Assembly: GCA_017998575.1 (NCBI GenBank)
Contig: JAGOCV010000113.1
Coordinates: 1 to 11,230, forward strand
Reading direction: 5' to 3'
DNA from: Burkholderiaceae bacterium
Lineage (GTDB): Bacteria; Pseudomonadota; Gammaproteobacteria; Burkholderiales; Burkholderiaceae
Length of the DNA: 11,230 nucleotides
In this document: one piece after another, positions 1 to 7,100 of the stretch
Layout: every line of letters begins with the position of its first letter
Numbering within the stretch: position 1 is the stretch's first letter
The notes under the pieces: model-generated
Databases searched by the model: none
What the model was told of the DNA's origin: nothing
Seen by the model: the letters and a program-made list of their open reading frames with translations, nothing else
Made by a program: the position numbers and the translations under genes

Positions 1-333
1 GTGATCGACTACGCCGTGCAGGCCGCCTCGGCCGACATGAGCTGGAAGGCCGCGCACCGCTATTCCACCGACTACCTGGAGATGCAGGCCAAGCAGGGCG
101 TGAAGTTCTTCAAGACGCCCGACACCATCCTGCGCGCGCAGCTGGCCGCCTGGGACAAGGTCACCACGAAGAAGGCGGCCGAGAACGCGATGTTCAAGAA
201 GGTGATGGATTCGATGCGCGCGTTCTCGCAGCGCACCGGCCGCTGGAAGAACGACACCGAGATCGACTTCCGCATGGCCTGGAACCATTACTACGGCCAG
301 CGCGCCGGCGGCGGTAACGCCAAGAAGACCTGA
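1..333 (+). CDS. TRAP transporter substrate-binding protein, DctP family (3' part only)
   Basis: This is the C-terminal 110 residues of a periplasmic binding protein; the gene begins before the window, so the GTG at position 1 is simply an internal Val codon. The residues resemble the end of DctP-type solute receptors: a segment with GVKFFKTPDTILRAQ, a helix rich in Lys and Ala, and a closing aromatic stretch (FRMAWNHYYG). In the family this protein binds an organic acid, often a 2-oxo acid or other carboxylate, and hands it to the membrane subunits. The tail looks closer to the TakP or 'mannitol/chloroaromatic' TRAP group than to sialic-acid SiaP, but the ligand-binding arginine lies outside the window, so the substrate cannot be named. 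Two permease genes follow 113 bp downstream on the same strand, which strongly supports the assignment. Confidence 0.85.
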   Translation: MIDYAVQAASADMSWKAAHRYSTDYLEMQAKQGVKFFKTPDTILRAQLAAWDKVTTKKAAENAMFKKVMDSMRAFSQRTGRWKNDTEIDFRMAWNHYYGQRAGGGNAKKT

Positions 334-338
334 AGCCT

Positions 339-363
339 GGCGGCGGCACGGGCTGCCGCCGCC
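339..363 (+). terminator. Perfect 10-bp GC hairpin just after the binding-protein gene
   Basis: GGCGGCGGCA (339-348) and TGCCGCCGCC (354-363) are exact reverse complements around a 5-nt loop, starting five bases after the stop codon. There is no T tract after it, so it is more likely a 3'-end stabiliser of the binding-protein mRNA or part of a tandem attenuator than an efficient terminator by itself. Confidence 0.6.
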
Positions 364-376
364 CGCCGTGCGTCCT

Positions 377-413
377 GCAGGGGCGCCCCGCACCGGGCGC
401 CCCTGCGTTCTTT
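377..413 (+). terminator. 12-bp hairpin plus short T-rich run: probable leaky terminator
   Basis: GCAGGGGCGCCC (377-388) pairs perfectly with GGGCGCCCCTGC (395-406) around a 6-nt loop, and the transcript then runs into GTTCTTT (407-413). This is the layout of an intrinsic terminator with a weak U tract. It lies inside an operon, between the binding protein and the permeases, so partial termination is the natural reading: more binding protein than permease. The function is inferred; the structure is directly visible. Confidence 0.65.
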
Positions 414-446
414 GCGTGCCCACCGTTTTCACAGGAACCGTCTCCC

Positions 447-1169
447 ATGCGCAAGCTGCTGTTCGGCATCGACGCGATATCCACCTTCATCGGAAAGATC
501 TCGGCCTGGGCCGTGGTCGGCCTCACGCTGCTGATCAGCTGGGAGGTGTTGTCACGCTACGCGCTCAACCGGCCCCATGCCTGGGTGCTGGACGCGCAGA
601 TCATGCTGTACGGCACCCTGTTCATGCTGGCCGGCGCCTACACGCTCTCGAAGAACGGCCACGTGCGCGGCGACGTGCTCTACGGCTTCTTCAGCCCGCG
701 CGCGCAGGCGGGCTGCGATCTGGTGCTCTACATCGTGTTCTTCCTGCCGGGCGTCATCGCCATGACCTGGGCCGGCTGGACGTACGCGAGCGAATCGCTC
801 GCCATCCGCGAGCAGACCTTCTCTGCCGAGCCGCTGCCGCTCTATCCGTTCAAGTTCGTGATCCCGCTGGCCGGTGCAGCGCTGCTGCTGCAGGGCGTGG
901 CCGAGATCGCGCGCTGCGTGATCTGCCTGCGCAACGGCGCCTGGCCCTCGCGCCAGGCCGACGTGGAGGAAGTGGATGTCGAGAAGCTCAAGCAGATGGT
1001 GCACGTGAAGGACGCGGATCTGCGTGACCTCGACCGCACGCTGTCCGCGCGCGAGGGCGACACCGTGATCGACCCCGAACGCCGCCTGGCGCAAGACGTG
1101 GCGCAGGCCACCGGCGAATCCACCGGCCCGCTGCCGCGCGAGCCCAGGGACGGGGAGGGCCGGCCATGA
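447..1169 (+). CDS. TRAP transporter small permease subunit, DctQ family
   Basis: This inner-membrane protein of 240 aa forms the small membrane subunit that works with DctM to import the ligand delivered by the binding protein. Four hydrophobic segments are visible at about residues 15-37, 47-66, 90-113 and 134-160, the standard DctQ plan. The early segment carries the typical WEVLSRY pattern. The ATG at 447 is preceded by AGGAA (433-437) at normal spacing and directly opens the first positively charged N-terminus and helix, so the start is secure. DctQ proteins usually end soon after the fourth helix; here about 79 extra residues (162-240) follow, highly charged and probably cytoplasmic, with a possible helical part (VEEVDVEKLKQMVHVKDADL) and a disordered Pro/Gly/Glu-rich end. 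The last four bases overlap the start of the large permease gene. Confidence 0.93.
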   Translation: MRKLLFGIDAISTFIGKISAWAVVGLTLLISWEVLSRYALNRPHAWVLDAQIMLYGTLFMLAGAYTLSKNGHVRGDVLYGFFSPRAQAGCDLVLYIVFFLPGVIAMTWAGWTYASESLAIREQTFSAEPLPLYPFKFVIPLAGAALLLQGVAEIARCVICLRNGAWPSRQADVEEVDVEKLKQMVHVKDADLRDLDRTLSAREGDTVIDPERRLAQDVAQATGESTGPLPREPRDGEGRP

Positions 1170-3181
1170 AGATGCGCCGCGAACTCTGGTTCGGCTTTTC
1201 CATCATGGCGCTGGTGGTGGTCGCCATCGTGTGGCTGCTGCTGGGCGTGGAGACCATCACCAACGGCCACCTGGGCCTGCTGATGCTCTCGCTCGTGGTG
1301 GTCGCCATCATGCTGGGCTTTCCCACGGCGTTCACGCTGATGGGCATGGGCATGATCTTCACGTGGCTCGCCTACGACCGCGACATCAACCGCACGCTCG
1401 ACCTCATGGTGCAGGCGGCCTACAAGAGCATGGCCAACGACGTGCTCATCGCCGTGCCGCTGTTCGTCTTCATGGGTTACCTGGTCGAGCGCGCCAACCT
1501 GATCGAGAAGCTCTTCAAGAGCATGCACCTGGCGATGGCACGCGTGCCCGGCTCGCTGGCCGTGGCCACGCTGGTCACCTGCACGGTCTTCGCCACGGCC
1601 ACGGGCATCGTGGGCGCGGTGGTCACGCTGATGGGGCTGCTGGCGCTGCCGGCCATGCTGCGCGCGGGCTACAGCACGCCGATGGCGGCGGGTTCGATCA
1701 CGGCCGGCGGGTGCCTGGGCATCCTGCTGCCGCCCTCGGTGCTGCTGATCCTCTACGGCGCCACGGCCGGGGTTTCGGTGGTGCAGCTCTATGCGGGCGC
1801 GTTCTTCCCCGGGCTCATGCTGGCCGCGCTCTACGTGGGATACGTCATCCTCATGGCCAAGCTCAAGCCGCACTGGGCACCGCCGCTCTCGCCCGAAGAG
1901 CGCCGCGTGCAGCTGCCCGCGCAGACCGAGGCGCTGCCCGCCAATGGCGAGGTCTACGCGCCCACGCGCCTGCTGGCCGCGCTCAAGGGCCGGCGCAATG
2001 CCGACGTGCCGCTGTCGTACGTGCTGCGCCAGCTGGTGCTGGTGCTGCTGCCTGGCGTGTTGTTCCTGGCCCTGGCGGCCAGCACCTACCGCGCTGTCAC
2101 GCACGTGCCGCCCGAGGCCGTGTACGACATCCAGCCCATCGGCTTCGGCGATGACCGGCGCGAACCCGACGCCGGCGGCGTGCAGGAGCCGCCCGTCGAA
2201 GGCGGGCTGGCCGAGCCCCCCCTCGACGAAGGCGGTGTGTCCGAGCCGCCGCTCGAATCCACGGCCGACGCGGCCGGCGGCGTGCAGGAGCCTGCGGGCG
2301 CCGAGCGCTCGGCCGATGCCGACACCGGCGGCGCACCGCTGCCACCGGGTGCCGAAGCACCCGCGGCCGAGTCTGCCGCCGCCGCTGCCGATGCAGAGGC
2401 CGGGGGGGCCGCCGGTGCCACCACCCAGCCCGCGCCCACGTGGTGGTGGGTGGTGTTCGCCGTGCTGGGCGCGCTCACCACGCTCTTCTACCTGTTTCTT
2501 TCATTCGCGCGGCTCGAGATTTTCAAGATGCTGCTGGCGTCGTTCTTTCCGCTGGTTTTCCTCATCCTCTCGGTTCTCGGGTCCATCGTGTTCGGCCTGG
2601 CCACGCCGACGGAAGCGGCGGCGATGGGCGCCATGGGCGGTGTGCTGCTGGCGGCGGCCTACCGCCGGCTCAACCTCGCGATGGTGAAGGAATCGGTCTA
2701 TCTCACGGCCAAGACGGCGGCCATGGTGTGCTGGCTGTTCGTGGGCTCGGCCATCTTCTCGGCGGCCTTCGCGCTGCTGGGCGGGCAGGAGCTGATCGAG
2801 CGCTGGGTGCTGTCGATGGATCTCGGCAAGGTGGAATTCCTCGTGCTCTCGCAGATCGTGATCTTCCTGCTGGGCTGGCCGCTGGAGTGGACCGAGATCA
2901 TCGTGATCTTCATGCCCATCTTCATTCCCTTGCTGGCGCACTTCGATGTCGATCCGCTGTTCTTCGGCCTGCTGGTGGCGCTGAACCTGCAGACAGCCTT
3001 CCTGTCGCCGCCGGTGGCCATGTCGGCGTTCTACCTCAAGGGCGTGGCACCGCCGCACGTGACGCTCAACCAGATCTTCCTGGGGATGATCCCGTTCATG
3101 GGCATCCAGATCCTGGCCATCGTGCTGCTGTACCTGTTCCCGGCCATCGGCATGTGGCTGCCCGAGCTGCTGTATAGATGA
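1166..3181 (+). CDS. TRAP transporter large permease subunit, DctM family, with long acidic insert
   Basis: This 671-residue inner-membrane protein is the ion-coupled transport channel of the TRAP system. Family features include an N-terminal block of helices (about 8-68, 92-108, 130-230) with GSITAGGCLGILLPPSV at 176-192, and the ATPTEAAAMGA signature at 479-489 opening the second half (helices to about 668), with AFLSPPVAMSAFYLKG at 611-626. The start ATG is in an ATGA overlap with the small permease stop and is preceded by GGGGAGGG (1152-1159), implying translational coupling. Typical DctM proteins are near 430 aa. The excess lies between about residues 232 and 450: an extra hydrophobic helix (286-308), an acidic Pro/Ala-rich stretch (about 329-425) with decapeptide repeats, and a further helix beginning TWWWVV (425-447). 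By the positive-inside rule the acidic loop would face the periplasm. The reading frame is intact and hydrophobic character resumes cleanly, so this is an insertion and not an error. Confidence 0.95.
   Translation: MKMRRELWFGFSIMALVVVAIVWLLLGVETITNGHLGLLMLSLVVVAIMLGFPTAFTLMGMGMIFTWLAYDRDINRTLDLMVQAAYKSMANDVLIAVPLFVFMGYLVERANLIEKLFKSMHLAMARVPGSLAVATLVTCTVFATATGIVGAVVTLMGLLALPAMLRAGYSTPMAAGSITAGGCLGILLPPSVLLILYGATAGVSVVQLYAGAFFPGLMLAALYVGYVILMAKLKPHWAPPLSPEERRVQLPAQTEALPANGEVYAPTRLLAALKGRRNADVPLSYVLRQLVLVLLPGVLFLALAASTYRAVTHVPPEAVYDIQPIGFGDDRREPDAGGVQEPPVEGGLAEPPLDEGGVSEPPLESTADAAGGVQEPAGAERSADADTGGAPLPPGAEAPAAESAAAAADAEAGGAAGATTQPAPTWWWVVFAVLGALTTLFYLFLSFARLEIFKMLLASFFPLVFLILSVLGSIVFGLATPTEAAAMGAMGGVLLAAAYRRLNLAMVKESVYLTAKTAAMVCWLFVGSAIFSAAFALLGGQELIERWVLSMDLGKVEFLVLSQIVIFLLGWPLEWTEIIVIFMPIFIPLLAHFDVDPLFFGLLVALNLQTAFLSPPVAMSAFYLKGVAPPHVTLNQIFLGMIPFMGIQILAIVLLYLFPAIGMWLPELLYR
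2174..2305 (+). repeat. Degenerate decapeptide-coding repeats within the large permease
   Basis: Four units encode GG-(V/L)-x-EPP-like decapeptides: GGVQEPPVE (residues 337-345), GGLAEPPLDE (346-355), GGVSEPPLES (356-365) and, after a five-residue gap, GGVQEPAGAE (371-380). The first three are in direct tandem. The bases are diverged at synonymous sites, so the array is not freshly expanded. Confidence 0.8.
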
Positions 3182-3302
3182 AGGGCCCCACGTTCACTCA
3201 CTGCGTGTAGCTCTCTGCCTCCCGAGGGGCCGCTCGCGCGGGGCCTCGGCCAAGCCGGGGCGTGAGCGCATTGCGCCCGGCGCCTGCAGTGCGGCGGGAG
3301 GC
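3182..3302. other. Convergent spacer with imperfect GC hairpins, possible shared terminator or dispersed element
   Basis: This 121-bp gap lies between the ends of the large permease (+) and the hydrolase (-). CCTCGGC (3244-3250) pairs with GCCGGGG (3254-3260) around a 3-nt loop with one G-U pair, and the area around it is rich in further GC self-complementarity (CGAGGGGCCGC, GCGCGGGGCC). There is no clear T tract on either strand. The text CTCTCTGCCTCCCGAGG and GTGAGCGCATTGCGCC reminds me of short palindromic intergenic sequences recurring in Comamonadaceae genomes, but I cannot verify that here. Confidence 0.35.
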
Positions 3303-4085
3303 TCAACGCGGCGAGAGATGCCCCCAGTCGCGTGCCCAGCAGCACGCATGATCAAACCCCGGCTGCACCCGCAGCGTGACCGGCGAATCGGCTGGCAGGC
3401 GCGCCATGAAAGGGCGCACGGCCGCAAGGCCCGTGACCGCATCGTCGGCGCCGACGAAGTGCCATTGCGGCATGGCGGCCAACGCCTGCGCGGCGGTGGC
3501 CGGGTCGATCGAACCGGCAAGCGGCGTGAGCCCGTGCAGGCGCGTCCACGCCATGCCGTCGAGCACGGCCGCCACGGTCACCAGCCGCGCCACGTCGCCG
3601 CGACGCGCAGCCAGCAGCGCGGCCAGCGCGCCGCCGCCGCTGTAACCCACCAGCACCAGACGCTGCGCACCGGCATCGTCACGCAGCCGGTCGAGCGCGA
3701 CACCGAGGGCTTCGACGATCTCGGGCGACCAGCGCGCATCGGTCCAGTCGCGCGGCGTGCAACGTGACGACGCGGTGTCGTCGTACTGGCAGGGCCGCGC
3801 CAGCCACGCGGCGGGCCGGTGCGGCTCGGCCAGCGCCATGCCGAGCGCGACGGGTTCGAGCGGCGTCGGGTCGGCCGAGGGCGTGCGCGCGTCCAGCCAG
3901 GCCAGGCCGTCGCCTTCGATGAACACGGCGAGCTCCGGCACCGGCGCCGCCTGCGGCGAACGCGCCGCGCGCAGAACGAAGCGCCCGGCCTCGATGCGCA
4001 GCGGCTGCCAGTCCGCGGCCGTCACCCGCGCGTGCGCCGCGTCGCCGCGCTGTGCGGGCGGGGGCAGGGCGCTGCAGCCGGCCAC
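3303..4085 (-). CDS. Alpha/beta-hydrolase, probable lipoprotein; start codon uncertain
   Basis: From the only canonical in-frame start (GTG at 4085) this gives 260 residues. The alpha/beta-hydrolase signature GYSGGG is at 147-152, making Ser149 the likely nucleophile. A conserved-looking EGDG turn (57-60) probably belongs to the oxyanion-hole region. Asp214 (GADD) and His246 (GFDHACCW) are the likely acid and base. The RPCQYDD...SSRCTPRDW block (97-114) places two cysteines (Cys99, Cys109) suited to a periplasmic disulfide. The substrate is unknown; an esterase or lipase-like role is possible. The GTG start cannot be the whole story: it sits inside a lipoprotein signal, because the codons before it read WLVSAGLL and the next residues give VAGC, a lipobox. 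The frame stays open upstream to 4263 with no ATG, GTG or TTG. Either a CTG (for example 4202, overlapping the autotransporter stop as CTGA) is used, or a one-base frameshift has removed the true start. It lies just downstream of the autotransporter on the same strand. Confidence 0.8.
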   Translation of the reverse strand: MAGCSALPPPAQRGDAAHARVTAADWQPLRIEAGRFVLRAARSPQAAPVPELAVFIEGDGLAWLDARTPSADPTPLEPVALGMALAEPHRPAAWLARPCQYDDTASSRCTPRDWTDARWSPEIVEALGVALDRLRDDAGAQRLVLVGYSGGGALAALLAARRGDVARLVTVAAVLDGMAWTRLHGLTPLAGSIDPATAAQALAAMPQWHFVGADDAVTGLAAVRPFMARLPADSPVTLRVQPGFDHACCWARDWGHLSPR

Positions 4086-4198
4086 CAGCAGGCCGGCCGA
4101 TACCAGCCAGGCGGCGCACCCACGCGAGGGCCGCCGCTGCCCACGGGCAGGCGGCGGCCGCAGGCCCGACCGGGCGGGCAGGGCGAGGATCGACGGCG

Positions 4199-7100
4199 TC
4201 AGAACGTCCAGACCGCGCGCGCCGAGAGTTGATGGCCCACGTAGCCGCGCTTGACTTCGGCGTCATAGCGCAGGTTCAGCGTCACGCCGTTGCCGGCGTC
4301 GTGGCGCAGGCCCACGCCCAGTTGCAGCGCGTCGCGGTTGGACGCGATGCCCGGCGTGGTGAAGCCGGGGCCGCCGGTGGCGAACGCGGCGTTCAGGTCG
4401 GGCGCATCGCCGAACTCGTGCAGCCAGCGGGCACGCAGTTGCACCGCGCTGCGCGGGGCCGTCGCCCAGTTCAGTTCGGCGCCCAGCACCGACTGGAGGC
4501 TGGTGGCGTTGGCCGAGTTCACGGACAGGGCCGACGCGCCGCCCTGCTCGGTGTAGCTGCCGGTCGACAGGTAGTTGGCGCGTCCACCCACCAGCCAGCG
4601 GCCGCTCAGGTCCTGGCGCAGCTGGAACGGAAAGCCCAGTTCCACCTGGCCGCCGACCTGCCAGCCGTCGAAGTCGCCACGGATCTGTTCGGTCACGCCA
4701 CCCACGGTCACGGCGCGGCGCGTGTCGTAGCGGTTGTAGCCGGCCAGCACCGAGGCGTCGACGGTGAGGTCGGGCGCGGTGCGGCTGAGGTAACCGCCGA
4801 TGCTGGTGGACTTCACGCGCACGTCGTCGCCCGTGCCGGCGCCCACGCCGTCGGCCCTGGCCTGGTTGAGGCCCAGCGAGAGGCCCATCACGTCCTGCGC
4901 GCCGCGGTCGGACTCCATGCCGGCGGCCAGGCCCCAGGCTTCGAGGTCGAAGCCGTTGTTACCCGCGCGCGCCTTCTGCTCGCCCCAGGCACCCAGGCCC
5001 TGCACCCAGGCGCGGCCAGGCGTGCCGTTGCCGGCCGACAGGCCACGCGCCGGGCCCTGCGCCACGGCGCTGCCGCGTGCCTGGTCCATGCGGTCGGCGA
5101 TGGCGCCGAACACTTGCGCGGCTGTCATCTGCGCCGCCTGGCGAACCGCGCCCGACGTGTCGGGCGAGAGCTGGCGCAGCGATTCGGCGACGCCGGCCGC
5201 GGTGCCCTGGCCGTCGATGCGGGCCAGCAGCGTGTTGCCCATCGGCGAGTTCGCGCCCAGCGTATCGAGCGCCCGGCCCAGGCTGCCCAGGCCGGCCGGT
5301 GCCACGTCGGCCAGCGTGGCCGTGCGCTCGGCGCTCAACACCAGATCGTGCCCCGACACGGCGAGCGAGTACTTCACCAGCGCCGAGTCGTTGATCAGCC
5401 TGAGCGCGTCGGCGTCGGCGCCCAGGGTGGTGGCCGACACCAGTGTCCAGGTCGAGCCGCTGGTCACATAGCCCAGCGGCCTGATCGACAGCGTGGCGCC
5501 ATCGTGCAAGTCGGCCGTCTGGCTGGCCACGATGCGGTCCGACTGGCCCGAGGCCCCCACGCGTGCTTCGAGCACACCGTGCGCACCCTGCGAATAGCTG
5601 CCCACTGCCAGCGTGCGCAGCGTGTTGCCTTCGGGCGCGGCCAGCACGCCGTTCACCGTCAGCGCGTGCGCGGTCGAGAAGCCGCCGTTCACGCGCAGCG
5701 TGGCGCCTTCGTTCACCGTCACCGCATCGACCGCGCCCAGCGCGTAATCGAAGGTGGTGGTGCCGGCCTGCACCGTGAAGCGCTCGAAGTTCACCAGCGT
5801 GCCGGCTGCGAAGCGCTGCGTGCCCTGCGTCTGGAGCAGGTCGATGCCCTGGCCGCCGTCGATGGTGCCCACGATGGTGCTGCCCGCCAGCAGGCGCAGC
5901 GTGTCGTCGCCCGAGCCCAGGTCGATCGCCAGGCCATTGCGGCCTTCGATGCGGCCGGCATTGATCAGCAGGTCGTTGCCCGCGCCCATCTGCACGGCGG
6001 CGGCTGCGGCGGTCGAGCCTTCCTGGTCGGCCGGGCGGGCGTTCAGGCCGCCGATGATGACGCCGTTGGGGCCGTTCTCGATGCGGTCGGCGAAGTCGCC
6101 CACCAGGCCGATGGCCACGCCGGTCGCGCCTTCGATGCGGCCGTCGTTGACGATGATCGCCGCCGCGCCCTGCGCGTCGGCCGTGCCGCGGCCGGCCGCC
6201 ACGGCCGTTCCGGCGGCGCCGTCGTCGATCAGGATGCCCTTGGTCTGGCCGAAGATGACCGCGCCCGTGTGGTTGATGATGGTGCCGCCGCCGGCCGCGA
6301 TGCCGTCCGCGCCATTGGGGTTGTTGCCCGAGTCGAAGCCACCCGCGCCGGTGCCGCGGATGGTGCCCCAGTTCTCGATGTAGGCCGTGCCGTCGATGTC
6401 CACGCCGTCGCCATCGCCGTTGGCGATGGTGAGGCCGGCACCCGCGCCGTTGCTGCTGTCGCTGGGGTGGTTGAAGATGTTGCCCGCACCCGCGTAGTTG
6501 CCGGTGATGGTGCCGTGGTTGATCACCACCGCGTGGCCGTCGATGCCCACGCCCGAGCCGTTGTTGCCGGTGATGGTGCCGCCCGCGTAGTTGATGATCA
6601 CCGGGTTTTCCACGCGCACGCTCTCGGTCGTGCCGTTCTCGCGCACCACGTCGAACAGCACGCCGTCGCCGTCAGCCTGGCGCACGATCAGTTGCTCGAC
6701 GTTCACCAGGTGTGCGCTGGGCGCATAGGCGATCGGATCGCCGCCGTCCACGCCGTGGCGCGGGCCGGTGATGGTGCCGTGGTTGAGGATGACCGCGTTG
6801 CGGCGGCCGTTCTCGATGGCCACGCCGTCGGCTGCCGACAGGTCGGCACCGCAGCCCACGTCGTTGGCCTGGTAGTCGGGGCAGCTGGTGTTGACGCGGC
6901 CGGTGGAGAAGATGTCGCCCCAGTTGGTCAGCGTGAAGTTGTTGCCCAGGCGGATCGCGTCGTTGCCGTTGGAGCGGATCACGGCCGAGCGGTTGGATCC
7001 GGAGCCGTTGACGATCTGGTTGCCCGTGGTGGTGTAGGCACCGTCGGCCTTGATGGCGCGCTCGCCACCCACATCGACGCCCGTGTGCCAGATGGTCCCC

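Noticed and set aside
842..2104. A 420-codon frame on the - strand opposite the TRAP permeases
   Set aside because: It is a His/Arg/Gln-rich shadow of the permease genes, with no recognisable domain and against clearly coding sequence with membrane helices.
2320..2420. The Ala/Pro/Glu-rich part of the large permease as a frameshift artefact or gene fusion joint
   Set aside because: The frame continues straight into conserved DctM sequence with the ATPTEAAA signature, and no stop or second start is present, so it is a genuine in-frame insert.
3679..4266. A 195-codon - strand frame starting at ATG 4266, overlapping the hydrolase start
   Set aside because: It is Arg/Ala/Pro-rich shadow sequence in another frame. 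It matters only because it contains the GTG at 4119 that a one-base shift would join to the hydrolase.
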